A program made the position numbers and the translations under genes. A stretch of DNA of 41,099 bases. Origin: an uncultured archaeon (lineage in GTDB: Archaea; Halobacteriota; Methanosarcinia; Methanosarcinales; Methanoperedenaceae). The notes below the pieces were generated by a model. It saw only the letters and a program-made list of their open reading frames with translations, was not told where the DNA came from and did not search any database. Within the stretch, counting starts at the first letter, position 1. Every line of letters starts with the position of its first letter. The stretch covers positions 1 to 41,099 of the forward strand of contig CABMCA010000043.1 in the NCBI GenBank assembly GCA_902384525.1, given 5' to 3'. Of this stretch, positions 25,274 through 34,074 are shown in pieces.

Positions 25274-25490
25274 AAAAGTATCTGGGAAAACTGCCATCAA
25301 AATTCTCTGTAATGAGTTTGGATTCAAAATAAGTGGTCGTTCTGGAAGCCATGTAAGACTTTCAAAAATAACTTCTGAAGGAAAAGTTGGTACTGTTGTG
25401 CCGCTGCATTATGAAATAAAAATAGGCACACTGAGAGGCATTCTCAAGCTGGCAAAGATCGATCCTGATGAGTTCGGCAGATATGTTTAA
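25260..25490 (+). CDS. hicA: HicA-like mRNA interferase toxin
   Basis: A 76-residue dsRBD-fold toxin. The family core is present: KVSGKTAIKILCNEFGF, then GRSGSHVRLSK with the catalytic histidine, and IKIGTLRGILKLAKIDPDEF. The start is most likely TTG 25260, 7 nt after GAGGTGG, giving MPKLRKVSGK as in the family; the longer frame from 25245 adds five residues. It overlaps hicB. HicA cleaves mRNA when HicB is lost. Antitoxin-first order is the reverse of the commonest hicAB order. Confidence 0.82.
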   Translation: MPKLRKVSGKTAIKILCNEFGFKISGRSGSHVRLSKITSEGKVGTVVPLHYEIKIGTLRGILKLAKIDPDEFGRYV

Positions 25491-25552
25491 AACCGCCAAC
25501 AATTCAAATATAAGGAAATTCGTATATACCTTACCGTCCTTAAAACGCGCCA

Positions 25553-26380
25553 ATGATACAAGATTGGCACGTGGAAAAAGCAGGTAAATGGGAAAGCTTC
25601 TGGAAGGATGAGGCGCATGACCCCTCTGCTCCGTATCTACTGACGAAATGCATAGAAATCTCAGGGCAGAAACGAAGCGAGCTTGAATTGGATATCGTTA
25701 CAGAAGAGAGCATAAAGATCATGCTTGACGGGCGGCACATTGTCACTCTTCTTGCTCTTCCAAGAGAACTTCGCGAACTTGCTGTGGGATTTCTTGTATG
25801 CGAGGGCGTCCTTAAGGGAATCGAAGACATTCATTCGATATCTGTGCAGGAAGATACCGTTTATTGCGAAAGCACACTCGATAACAGTGAACTTGAACTG
25901 TGGACTGAGGTCAGGAGTTCAGGATGCATTGGCATAAAATCTTCATGGGAAGGAATCGAACCTGTCACCTCAGGCGTTCGGATGGAAAAAGAAGTACTGC
26001 TGAATGCTATCGAACAAATAAAAGAGAAGGGGAAGATATGGAGAAGAACCGGAGGCACTCACTCCTCGCTTATTTGCACCAGAGAAGGCGACATTGTCTC
26101 TTTTTGCGAGGATGTCAGCAGGGCTTGTTCTGTGGACAAGGCTGCCGGATCGGCGCTGCTTTCGGGAAAAAATCTTTCATACTGCGCCCTGGTCACAACA
26201 GGAAGGCTTTCAGGCGGGATGGTGGCAAAAGCGGCACGGGCAGGGATTCCCATAGTGGTGAGCAAGGCTGCACCATTAAGCAGCGGGGTTGCGCTTTCAA
26301 AAATGGTAGGAATGACGCTTGTGGCGTTTGTGAGAAACCCGAATCTGTATGTATATTCTGGGCAAGGGAGGATAATATAA
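25553..26380 (+). CDS. fdhD: FdhD-like sulfurtransferase for Mo/W-cofactor enzymes
   Basis: FdhD moves sulfur from IscS-type desulfurase to the bis-pyranopterin cofactor before insertion. The 275-residue protein has LTVEE-like EESIKIMLDGRH, ALPRELRELAVGFLVCEG, RTGGTHSS, EDVSRACSVDKAAGSALL and GRLSGGMVAKAARAGIPIVVSKAAPLSSGV. The CxxC of E. coli FdhD is reduced to one cysteine (SSGCIGI). No formate dehydrogenase is in the window; the neighbours are tungstate uptake and fwd genes, so the likely client is FwdB. No clear ribosome site precedes the ATG. Confidence 0.88.
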   Translation: MIQDWHVEKAGKWESFWKDEAHDPSAPYLLTKCIEISGQKRSELELDIVTEESIKIMLDGRHIVTLLALPRELRELAVGFLVCEGVLKGIEDIHSISVQEDTVYCESTLDNSELELWTEVRSSGCIGIKSSWEGIEPVTSGVRMEKEVLLNAIEQIKEKGKIWRRTGGTHSSLICTREGDIVSFCEDVSRACSVDKAAGSALLSGKNLSYCALVTTGRLSGGMVAKAARAGIPIVVSKAAPLSSGVALSKMVGMTLVAFVRNPNLYVYSGQGRII

Positions 26381-26416
26381 ACAATTTTAAATTCTATTAC
26401 ATATGAGGTAAGAGCC

Positions 26417-26578
26417 GTGCTTGATGGAAAACTATTGATCGGAGGAAAATGGAAAAACGGTGATAGGACATTCGAATCAGAACGGGCAAAAATTTTTACC
26501 ATGATCGGGGATGAGCTTTTAAAAAGATCACATGAGATAAGCAAACTCATAACATTGGATATTAAACAGGGATATTGA
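26417..26578 (+). pseudogene. Aldehyde dehydrogenase N-terminal scrap
   Basis: A GTG-started frame of 53 codons reads MLDGKLLIGGKWKNGDRTFE and then jumps to SERAKIFTMIGDELLKRS and ISKLITLDIKQGY before a stop. The first part is the start of an NAD-dependent aldehyde dehydrogenase; the second corresponds to the later helix (RAKIL..IADLLE.....ITLETGK), with about 50 residues missing between and the catalytic domain gone. It sits in the gap between fdhD and tupB. Confidence 0.6.
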
Positions 26579-26647
26579 AAAAGGTGAACTGGTGAATGTA
26601 TATATTTTCAATTGATAGAAATATGAATGAAAAAGAAGAGGCTGGGC

Positions 26648-27382
26648 ATGAGCACCGCTGACTTTCTGGTTCAGGGTATCATAAAAGCATTCGAACTAAT
26701 ATTCAGTCTGAATCCTTATATTATGAGTATAACAGGGGTATCCATACAGGTTTCTGGCATGGCGACTGCCCTTGCGACTCTGACGGCAATTCCCCTTGCG
26801 TTCGTAATATCCTTTATGAAGTTTTGGGGTAAACAGGCGCTCATAACGCTTATTAATACAGGGTTGGGGCTGCCTCCGGTTTTTGTAGGTCTTTTTGTTT
26901 TTTTAATGATCGTGCCTGTCGGGCCTTTAGGATTCCTGAATATAGTTTATACAAAAGAAGCAATGATACTTGCCCAGTATATTCTTATCACCCCGATAAT
27001 TACTGGCATTTCTCTTGCAGCAATAAAAGCGGTCCCTAAATTAATAATAGAGACTGTATATACTCTCGGTGGCACTGAGAAAGATGCAGCTGTTGCGACA
27101 TTAAAAGAAGCAAGATTCGGCATAATCACAGCAGTACTTGCAGGACTTGGAAGGGCGCTTGCGGAAGTGGGAGCAATTCTCATTGTAGGCGGCAACATTG
27201 CCCGTACAGGAAGCGTGGGTAGAATAGGCGAAGGGCTTTCCGAGACCCGCACACTCACGACAGCGATCACATCGGAAACGAGTAAAGGTGATATCTCAAC
27301 GTCGATCGCTCTTGGGATTATCCTGATCTGCCTTGTTCTCTCTGTGAATGTCCTGGCTAACTATTTCCAGAGGAGGGATTGA
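26648..27382 (+). CDS. tupB: Tungstate ABC transporter permease TupB
   Basis: Membrane permease with five or six hydrophobic segments. The loop that contacts the ATPase is YTLGGTEKDAAVATLKEARFG, then GLGRALAEVGAILIVGGNI, as in TupB/WtpB permeases. I chose ATG 26648 because AAGAAGAGG ends 6 nt before; ATG 26627 (seven more residues, basic) lacks a ribosome site but is possible. It is followed directly by tupC, whose TTG start is one base past the tupB stop. Confidence 0.9.
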   Translation: MSTADFLVQGIIKAFELIFSLNPYIMSITGVSIQVSGMATALATLTAIPLAFVISFMKFWGKQALITLINTGLGLPPVFVGLFVFLMIVPVGPLGFLNIVYTKEAMILAQYILITPIITGISLAAIKAVPKLIIETVYTLGGTEKDAAVATLKEARFGIITAVLAGLGRALAEVGAILIVGGNIARTGSVGRIGEGLSETRTLTTAITSETSKGDISTSIALGIILICLVLSVNVLANYFQRRD

Positions 27383-27383
27383 A

Positions 27384-28112
27384 TTGGAGGAATTATACAG
27401 AATAGAAAACCTTGGCAAATCCTTTGGAAATAAAAAAGTATTACAAAATATCAACCTCAAGATTTTCAAAGGGGAGATATTTACTTTCATGGGACCGAGC
27501 GGAGTTGGGAAAACCACACTGCTGCGGCTATTGAATCTGTTGGAGATGCCCACTACCGGTACACTTATTTTTGACGGGAATGATAATGCAATATTGCAGA
27601 AAAATAACGTTATGCGAAGGATGTCAATGCTTTTTCAAAGACCTGCGATATTTAACACATCGGTCTTTAATAATGTAGCTTATGGACTGGAGATACGCAA
27701 AGTGGATAAGAAAACAATAGAAAAAAAAGTGATCGATGCCCTGGCTATTGTGGGACTTGCAGGTTGTGAGAAACAGAAGGCTCTTACCCTTTCAGGAGGT
27801 GAGGCCCAGCGTATGGCTTTTGCGAGGGCGATTGTCTTTAAACCTGATGTTCTTCTTCTTGATGAGCCGACAGCTAATCTTGATCCGGCTAATGTTGCCA
27901 AAATTGAAGATATCATAAGAAAGATCAGAAATGAGCTTGGCACTACGATCATCCTGGCGTCGCATAATATCCATCAGGTGCGGCGCCTTGCTGACAGGGT
28001 AGGCATCCTGTTGAACGGAGAATTGATCGAAGTTAACACGAAGGAGCAGATATTCACACACCCGTTTGACGCAAGGTCTTATGCATTTATAAATGGAGAG
28101 ATTATATATTGA
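27384..28112 (+). CDS. tupC: Tungstate ABC transporter ATP-binding protein TupC
   Basis: A 242-residue ABC ATPase: Walker A GPSGVGKTT, Q-loop LFQRPAIF, signature LSGGEAQRMAFARA, Walker B VLLLDEPTANLD and the switch histidine ASHNIHQ. The start is best at TTG 27384, 5-6 nt after GAGGAGGG; the longer frame from 27348 runs back into tupB. Together with TupA and TupB it imports tungstate. No regulatory C-terminal domain is attached; the Mop domain that could bind metal oxyanion is in the next gene. Confidence 0.92.
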   Translation: MEELYRIENLGKSFGNKKVLQNINLKIFKGEIFTFMGPSGVGKTTLLRLLNLLEMPTTGTLIFDGNDNAILQKNNVMRRMSMLFQRPAIFNTSVFNNVAYGLEIRKVDKKTIEKKVIDALAIVGLAGCEKQKALTLSGGEAQRMAFARAIVFKPDVLLLDEPTANLDPANVAKIEDIIRKIRNELGTTIILASHNIHQVRRLADRVGILLNGELIEVNTKEQIFTHPFDARSYAFINGEIIY

Positions 28113-28139
28113 TGAAACTTACTTAAAATCAAGGTCGCA

Positions 28140-28685
28140 ATGGAAAGAACACAGGTTAAAACCAAATTATGGCTTGTAAATGACAAAGATGAGCCCATAA
28201 TGGGTGGAGGAAAGGTATCTTTACTTGAAGCTATTAAAGAGGAGGGTTCACTTAACAAAGCATGCAAAAAAGTCGATATATCCTATAAGCATGCATGGCT
28301 CCTTCTGAGAGAAATTGAAGAAAGCGTGGGAGAACCTGTAATAATAAAAAGACGGGGTGGAAAAGACCAGGGTACATTTTTGACAGAAAAGGCAATAAAC
28401 TTAATAGATGAATATGTTACATATCAAAATATCCTTGCTCAAACAATCTATGATAAAACGTTCTGGGAGGTGATCGGATTGAAAATATCCGCAAGAAACC
28501 AGATGAAAGGAAAAGTACTGGAAATCGAAAAGGGGGACCTTGTGACAAAGGTAAAGATCCAGATAGAACCTGCAACGATAACTGCAGTTATAACAACTGA
28601 AGCTGTCGAAGCCCTCGATATCAAAAAAAATGATAAAGTAATGGCTATAGTAAAAGCGACAGAAGTTATGATCGGAAAGGAATGA
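28140..28685 (+). CDS. modE: ModE-type regulator with a Mop (oxyanion-binding) domain
   Basis: The N-terminal ~80 residues form the ModE winged helix (GGGKVSLLEAIKEEGSLNKA, ISYKHAWLLLREIEE, RRGGKDQGTFLTEKA). Residues 117-181 are one Mop/TOBE unit (SARNQMKGKVLEIEKGDLVT ... ITTEAVEALDIKKNDKV) that binds molybdate or tungstate in a dimer. E. coli ModE has two such units. Being last in the fdhD-tupB-tupC run, it is likely a metal-responsive regulator of these genes and perhaps of tupA-fwd. Convergent with phoU. Confidence 0.88.
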   Translation: MERTQVKTKLWLVNDKDEPIMGGGKVSLLEAIKEEGSLNKACKKVDISYKHAWLLLREIEESVGEPVIIKRRGGKDQGTFLTEKAINLIDEYVTYQNILAQTIYDKTFWEVIGLKISARNQMKGKVLEIEKGDLVTKVKIQIEPATITAVITTEAVEALDIKKNDKVMAIVKATEVMIGKE

Positions 28686-28725
28686 TTTTTTTCATTGGTT
28701 GCCATAAAAAGAGAGGATCATTGGT

Positions 28726-29379
28726 CTAATTCAACTCCGTCCTTTCCCCTGTTACCATAAAAACAACGCTTTCACACAGATTCGTTATGTGATCCCCTAT
28801 CCTCTCAAGATACCTTGCAACAAAAGTCAGGTGCTGTGCGCCAGTTATCTTTTTGGGTTCCTCGATCATAATTGTAATAAGTTCCCTTCTTATCTGGTCA
28901 AAGAGTGCATCTATCTCATCATCTCTTTTGGCGGTCTGTTTTGCAAGCTCTACATCCTTATTTTCAAATGCTTTCATGCAATCCCTGATCATTTCCTGGC
29001 AGATATCTGACATTCTTGGTATATCGACGAGAGGCTTCACGAAAGGCACATCGGCAGTCATTTTTGTGATAACCGCTATCTCTAAAGCAAGATCCCCCAT
29101 CCTTTCAAGATCAATGGACATTTTTAAAACTGAGATTATGAGCCGCAAATCCCGCGCCATAGGCTGCTGGAGAGCAAGAAGACGCATACAGTTCTCCTCA
29201 ATTTCGTGATCCAGAGCATCTATCTCGGTATCCATGTCAATGACCTTCTGAGCCATCTCCACATCACGATTTTTAAGGGAAAGTACTGCATCCCTTATTA
29301 TACTTCCAACAATGTTTCCCATGTTAACTATATCTTCCCTCAACCTGTGAAGGTCTTTGTGATACACTTCCCGGACCAT
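28726..29379 (-). CDS. phoU: Phosphate transport regulator PhoU
   Basis: A 217-residue all-helical protein with two PhoU repeats; the metal-binding E/DxxxD pattern is visible as VIDMDTEIDALDHEIE and AKRDDEIDALFDQIR. PhoU restrains phosphate import through Pst. The best start is ATG 29379, one base after the pstB stop, with GGGAGG upstream; a TTG at 29388 would overlap pstB. Last gene of pstSCAB-phoU. No sensor kinase or PhoB-type regulator is present in the window. Confidence 0.94.
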   Translation of the reverse strand: MVREVYHKDLHRLREDIVNMGNIVGSIIRDAVLSLKNRDVEMAQKVIDMDTEIDALDHEIEENCMRLLALQQPMARDLRLIISVLKMSIDLERMGDLALEIAVITKMTADVPFVKPLVDIPRMSDICQEMIRDCMKAFENKDVELAKQTAKRDDEIDALFDQIRRELITIMIEEPKKITGAQHLTFVARYLERIGDHITNLCESVVFMVTGERTELN

Positions 29380-29380
29380 A

Positions 29381-30139
29381 TTAACCAAACCTCCCGATTA
29401 TGTAATCTTCAGTGCTCTTCTCCTTTGGCTTCTTAAATATCTGATTTGTTTCTCCAAACTCTACTAGCTTTCCATATAGAAAGAAAGCTGTATAATCGCT
29501 AACTCTTGCTGCCTGCTGCATATTATGTGTTACTATGACAAGCGTATATTTCTCCTTAAGTTCCATCATCAGGTCTTCTATCTTGCTTGTAGATATAGGG
29601 TCAAGTGCTGAGCAGGGTTCATCAAAAAGGATAACATCAGGCTCAACAGCTAATGCCCTTGCTATGCACAGGCGCTGCTGCTGGCCGCCAGATAAACTTG
29701 CACCGGATTTGTTAAGGTCATTCTTAACCTCATCCCACAGAGCGGCCTTTTTTAAGCTCTCCTCAGCTATATGATCGAGCTTCTTTTTGTCCTTTACTCC
29801 ACTCAGTTTCAATCCAGCCACAACATTATCATGTATGGACATCGTCGGAAACGGATTAGGCTTCTGGAATACCATACCGATGCGCCTTCTAATGTCCACA
29901 GGGTCGATATCGCTATCGTAGATATCCGTGCCGTCAACCATCACTTTTCCTGATGCTTTTGCTTTAGGCACAACTTCATGCATTCTATTGATGCATCGGA
30001 TGAATGTGGATTTCCCGCATCCTGACGGACCGATGATAGCTGTTATCCCATTTTTCTGAATACCAATATCGATATTATGAAGTACATGTTTGGCTCCAAA
30101 CCATGCATTGAGATTTTCTACTGTGATTTTATTTTGCAC
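29381..30139 (-). CDS. pstB: Phosphate ABC transporter ATP-binding protein PstB
   Basis: A 252-residue ABC ATPase with Walker [18 protein letters not shown], signature [14 protein letters not shown], Walker [14 protein letters not shown] and [16 protein letters not shown], the PstB pattern. The start is a GTG at 30139, after AAGGAG. It powers the PstA/PstC channel. 14 bp downstream of pstA and touching phoU. Confidence 0.95.
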   Translation of the reverse strand: MQNKITVENLNAWFGAKHVLHNIDIGIQKNGITAIIGPSGCGKSTFIRCINRMHEVVPKAKASGKVMVDGTDIYDSDIDPVDIRRRIGMVFQKPNPFPTMSIHDNVVAGLKLSGVKDKKKLDHIAEESLKKAALWDEVKNDLNKSGASLSGGQQQRLCIARALAVEPDVILFDEPCSALDPISTSKIEDLMMELKEKYTLVIVTHNMQQAARVSDYTAFFLYGKLVEFGETNQIFKKPKEKSTEDYIIGRFG

Positions 30140-30153
30140 GTTTAAACTCCTTT

Positions 30154-30990
30154 TTACATTCCATATTTTTTCCTGGTAACAAACCTCACTCCAATGTTTA
30201 AAATAAGAATCAGGATAATCAGAATAAGGGCGCCTCCCCAGGCTTTAGCATGCCATTCAGGAAAAGGTGTTATTGCATATGTATATATTTGTACTGGCAT
30301 TGTAGATATTGGTTTATCTAATCCGTTAGCCCAGAACATGTTGCCAAAAGAAGTAAATAAAAGTGGTGCGGTCTCACCTGATATTCTTGCAATAGAAAGT
30401 AAAACGCCTGTGATTATGCCGCTTCTTGCAGTGTTTATAACGATGTACAATGTTGTTTTCCACTTTGGTATTCCTAATGCCAGGGAAGCTTCTTTGATCG
30501 ATCCGGGCACGAGCCTGAGTGATTCCTCAGTAGTTCTTGTAACAATCGGTATCATCAGAACCGACAGCGCTACCCCGCCTGCAATAGCTGAAAAGCTTCC
30601 AAAATAAAGGACAATGAAAGTATAACCGAACATTCCTGCCACTATCGAGGGTGTGCCAGTGAGCACATCAGCAACAAAACTTACTATACGGCCAAACCTG
30701 TTCTCACCATATTCAGAAAGATATACACCAGCGAGGATGCCCACAGGAAGACCGATCAAGCATGCAATCCCCACGACTATGAATGTCCCCTCGATAGCGT
30801 TACCAAGTCCGCCTCCTGGTTCACCAACGGGTTTGGGGATCTGTGTAAGAAAATCCAGGTTTATAGCTGATATCCCGTTGATGGTTACCGTGTAAAGGAT
30901 GCTCAGCAATGGGATTATGGCAATTGCCACGCAGGAAGCTGTAAGGACTGACATAACCCTGTCTATTATTTTTCTTTTATTCCATTTCAT
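30154..30990 (-). CDS. pstA: Phosphate ABC transporter permease PstA
   Basis: A 278-residue permease with six hydrophobic segments; [39 protein letters not shown] and [21 protein letters not shown] (the ATPase-contact loop) identify PstA. It overlaps pstC by 4 bp (ATGA). Confidence 0.95.
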   Translation of the reverse strand: MKWNKRKIIDRVMSVLTASCVAIAIIPLLSILYTVTINGISAINLDFLTQIPKPVGEPGGGLGNAIEGTFIVVGIACLIGLPVGILAGVYLSEYGENRFGRIVSFVADVLTGTPSIVAGMFGYTFIVLYFGSFSAIAGGVALSVLMIPIVTRTTEESLRLVPGSIKEASLALGIPKWKTTLYIVINTARSGIITGVLLSIARISGETAPLLFTSFGNMFWANGLDKPISTMPVQIYTYAITPFPEWHAKAWGGALILIILILILNIGVRFVTRKKYGM

Positions 30991-31946
30991 GTCGCTCCAC
31001 CACCCTCAACTTTAAGCAGCTTCCACACCAGAATCCTGGCTGCAATATTGATTATGAAAGATATGACCAGGAGCAAAAACCCGATCTCAATAAGAGATGA
31101 TATGTAGATCTTTGAGGTGGCCTCCACAAACTCATTTGCAATGACCGAAGCCATAGTGTACGATGGTGAGAAAAACGACTCTGATATTCTGGGACTGTTC
31201 CCGATGACCATGGTCACTGCCATTGTTTCACCTATCGCCCTGCCAAACCCGAGGATTACAGCCCCGAATATCCCTGATCTGGCATAAGGAAGAACCGCAA
31301 TTCGTGTGGTCTCCCAGCCAGTAGCGCCCAGAGCCAGGGCTGCTTCCCGCTGGTGTGTGGGCACTGTCATAATGACTTCCCTGGATACCGATGATGTTAT
31401 GGGAATAATCATGATTGCAAGTATCACTCCGCCGGTGAGCATGGATAATCCGTACATCGGTCCCTGGAAGAGCGGAAGAAAACCAAGGTATGTTGAAAGA
31501 GGCGGTGCAAGATAGTCGCGGATAAAAGGGGCGAGAATGAATATCCCCCAGAGGCCAATAATGACGCTTGGAATAGCAGCCAGCAATTCTATTATGAAAG
31601 ATAAGGGTGTTCTCAGCTTTTCCGGGGCGAGTTCTGAAAGAAATATTGCTATTCCAAGACTAAAAGGAACGGCTATGATCAGGGCAAGAAATGATGATAC
31701 AAGAGTCCCAAAGATAAAAGGCAGGGCTCCAAATACCTCAGCGACAGGATCCCATGTGGAACTTGTCAGAAAACCCACGCCAAAAATGTCTCTTGATAGT
31801 GCTGACCCGATAAAAAGCTCTCTAAACAATAAAAATGCTAAAATTATTATGCCTAGAGCAAAGAAGCCAATAACAGCTTCAAAAATAAAATCGCCGGAGA
31901 GTTTACTCCGGCTGATACGAAAAAAAGATAATTTTGCTCGATCCAT
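30987..31946 (-). CDS. pstC: Phosphate ABC transporter permease PstC
   Basis: A 319-residue permease with six hydrophobic segments plus an N-terminal basic cytoplasmic stretch. PstC marks are ELLAAIPSVIIGLWGIF, MTVPTHQREAALALGATGWE and GFGRAIGETMAVTMVIGN. The ATG is one base after the pstS stop, with no ribosome site of its own, so it relies on coupling. A stable hairpin with a T-rich tail lies in codons ~12-22 (separate entry). Confidence 0.95.
   Translation of the reverse strand: MDRAKLSFFRISRSKLSGDFIFEAVIGFFALGIIILAFLLFRELFIGSALSRDIFGVGFLTSSTWDPVAEVFGALPFIFGTLVSSFLALIIAVPFSLGIAIFLSELAPEKLRTPLSFIIELLAAIPSVIIGLWGIFILAPFIRDYLAPPLSTYLGFLPLFQGPMYGLSMLTGGVILAIMIIPITSSVSREVIMTVPTHQREAALALGATGWETTRIAVLPYARSGIFGAVILGFGRAIGETMAVTMVIGNSPRISESFFSPSYTMASVIANEFVEATSKIYISSLIEIGFLLLVISFIINIAARILVWKLLKVEGGGAT
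31881..31912 (-). promoter_or_regulatory. Hairpin with T-tract inside the start of pstC, possible attenuator
   Basis: GCCGGAG and CTCCGGC (31893-31899 and 31906-31912) form a perfect GC-rich 7-bp stem with a 6-nt loop. On the transcribed strand it is followed two bases later by TTTTATTTTT. It sits 35-65 nt into pstC. Partial termination or RNA protection here would give more PstS than permease, as is common for binding-protein operons; in this case the element is within coding sequence. Confidence 0.5.
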
Positions 31947-31947
31947 C

Positions 31948-33057
31948 TTAAATGAGTGGTTGTCCGTTGTAGTTCATAAGTTTTATGGTTTTTTCATTCA
32001 GGCTTATGACGTCGTTCGGCAGCGGTACATAGAGAAGGTCTGAGGAATATTTCTGACCATCGTGTACTGCCCACCAGAGGAATTCAGCCAATAATTTACC
32101 TTTTGTCTGATCTTTCTGGTCTTTATAGGCAAGGAAATAGGTAAAGCTGCCTATGGGGTATGAATTCTCTCCGGCAGCATCGACAATGCTCACAGATGAC
32201 CAGCTCGCATCGCCTGCGGGCAATGTCGGCACTGCGCCTGCTGCAGCGTTTGCAGTGGTTTCAAGAGTCGGTTCGATGAAATTTCCTGCTTTATTCCTTA
32301 TATAAGCATATGAGATATGCTGGAGTTTAGCATAAGCCAGCTCGATATAACCTATTGAATAAGGGTTCTGACTTAAGAGACCTGCAACGCCTTCATTTCC
32401 TTTTCCGCCAAGACCGACAGGCCAGTTAACCGATTTACCTTTTCCAACTTTTGATTTCCAGTCAGGACTGACTGCGTAAAGGTAATCTGTGAAGACAAAG
32501 GTCGTTCCGCTTCCATCGCTCCTGTGTGCAACAATAATGTCTTTGTCCGGTAGCTGGATACCTGAGTTAATCGAAACTATCCGTGGGTCGTTCCATTTTT
32601 TAATCTTCCCAAGGAATATATCAGCAACAACATCTCCACTCAGTTTAATTCCGGTCTGTATATCTGGCAGGTTATAAGCTACAACAACTGCACCGATAGA
32701 CTCAGGTATCTGGAGGATTCCGGAGATATTTGAAAATTCCTGCTCTGTTAGAGGCGCATCACTTGCACCGAAATCTACCGTTCTTTCTGTTATTTGCTTT
32801 ATACCTGCACCGCTTCCCACGCTCTGATAATTTATCTGGATATTTGGCTTTACTTTGTTATATTCCGAACTCCATTTGGATATCAGAGGATATGGAAATG
32901 TGGCACCTGCGCCGTTTAAGGTTACAGTCGCCGGAGCTTTTGCAGGCTGTACTGTTTGTGCGACTGTGGGCTGTACTTCGGCAGGCTGCTTGCTTACGCA
33001 TCCAGCTAACAGCACGCCTGCCAGGATCAGAATTAGTAATATCTTTAATCTATTCAT
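31948..33057 (-). CDS. pstS: Phosphate-binding lipoprotein PstS
   Basis: A 369-residue substrate-binding lipoprotein, lipobox LLAGC (Cys20), followed by a proline/threonine-rich linker. PstS motifs: LNGAGATFPYPLISKW, INYQSVGSGAGIKQI, DFGASDAPL and VAHRSDGSGTTFVFTDYL for phosphate coordination. First gene of pstSCAB-phoU. The promoter carries the shared element at 33088-33134. Confidence 0.96.
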   Translation of the reverse strand: MNRLKILLILILAGVLLAGCVSKQPAEVQPTVAQTVQPAKAPATVTLNGAGATFPYPLISKWSSEYNKVKPNIQINYQSVGSGAGIKQITERTVDFGASDAPLTEQEFSNISGILQIPESIGAVVVAYNLPDIQTGIKLSGDVVADIFLGKIKKWNDPRIVSINSGIQLPDKDIIVAHRSDGSGTTFVFTDYLYAVSPDWKSKVGKGKSVNWPVGLGGKGNEGVAGLLSQNPYSIGYIELAYAKLQHISYAYIRNKAGNFIEPTLETTANAAAGAVPTLPAGDASWSSVSIVDAAGENSYPIGSFTYFLAYKDQKDQTKGKLLAEFLWWAVHDGQKYSSDLLYVPLPNDVISLNEKTIKLMNYNGQPLI

Positions 33058-33087
33058 TTTTTATCACAACAAGAATTCTGAGTCAAA

Positions 33088-33134
33088 TAATATATAGCTT
33101 CTCCCAAGAATATATAGATACTATATAAAATCAG
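33088..33134 (-). promoter_or_regulatory. Candidate Pho box and TATA, pstS promoter (copy A)
   Basis: Minus strand reads CTGATTTTAT, ATAG, then TATATATTCTTGGGAG and the TATA box GCTATATATTA. It lines up without gaps through the first ~35 bases with the copy at 34075-34120. It is the most diverged of the full-length copies in the TATAGATTATT core. The TATA centre lies ~36 nt before the pstS ATG. Confidence 0.6.
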
Positions 33135-33176
33135 TAAATTATAGATGCTCAGAGAAGATGTGACATCTAAGCTTTA

Positions 33177-34052
33177 TTAAATGCATGCGATAGCAGATTC
33201 AATAGAATACAGGGGCGTTAAACTATACCTTAAATTGCAAAATTCCCTGATTTGTACAAGGTTTCCAAGTGTATTTTCTTTCGATGAATTTTTAAGTTCC
33301 AGGATCAAATTTCTTATATTTAATTTTAATATGTTTTTAAAAACTTCCCTGAAGTTGATTTTTCCAAACCCAAGGGGAAGGTGGCGGTCTCCAAACATTG
33401 CTTCTTCAGATTCCAGGATGCCAAAGTTATCATGAAGATGCATTTGATGTATGTAACCGCCTAGTTCAAAATAATCTTCCAGGGGAAATCCATAAGCATT
33501 GGAGGCAATAAACGCATGGCCAATATCCAGGTTTATCTTTAAATTCTCCGAACCCACCATTTCAATTATATGGAAAAGTTCCCTGGGAAACACACCAACT
33601 TTATCTCCACCTTTCCTATCAAACAGGTTCTCCAAAAGTAGAATGACGCCGTATTCTTCGGCCAGAGAACATATACGAATTAAATTAAGAATATTCAGGT
33701 TAACACATTTTCTTCCATTCAGACTGCCTGGATGAACAACTACATATCCTGCTCCTATTTCTGCAGCGATATTGATGACTTTTTCCATAACAGTGAAATT
33801 TTTTTCATTATTAGTTGAAAAATCTATCTTTATTCCCTCAATCCTGGAATCGATGTGCGGGGCATGGATAGTAAATTCAGTGCCAAAAGATGAGCCAAGA
33901 TTGTCAGTTTTTGACAATAGTTCTTTTTCCTTTTGTTTGTCTAAAAAATCCACCCTGTCAAGTCCAAGTTCAATGATTTCCACTTCACATGGATCTATGG
34001 TTCCTCCAAAATTTTTTATTTGGGGAGAATTTATGCCTATTTTTATATTCAC
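33177..34052 (-). CDS. TIM-barrel protein of the sugar-phosphate isomerase/AP endonuclease 2 family
   Basis: The 291-residue product has the metal-site motifs of the xylose-isomerase-like TIM barrel: FTIHAPHID, YVVVHPGSLNG, ILLLENLFDRKGG, INLDIGHAF, MHLHDNFG and DRHLPLGFGKINF, LILELK. Members are isomerases, epimerases, endonucleases or hydrolases, so the reaction is open. The start is GTG 34052 (no better ATG), about 29 nt after a TATA box and thus leaderless. The promoter has a full copy of the shared Pho-type element, so a role in phosphate or phosphoester recovery is inferred. Confidence 0.7.
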   Translation of the reverse strand: MNIKIGINSPQIKNFGGTIDPCEVEIIELGLDRVDFLDKQKEKELLSKTDNLGSSFGTEFTIHAPHIDSRIEGIKIDFSTNNEKNFTVMEKVINIAAEIGAGYVVVHPGSLNGRKCVNLNILNLIRICSLAEEYGVILLLENLFDRKGGDKVGVFPRELFHIIEMVGSENLKINLDIGHAFIASNAYGFPLEDYFELGGYIHQMHLHDNFGILESEEAMFGDRHLPLGFGKINFREVFKNILKLNIRNLILELKNSSKENTLGNLVQIREFCNLRYSLTPLYSIESAIACI

Positions 34053-34074
34053 ATATTATAGTTTCGCGCTATAT

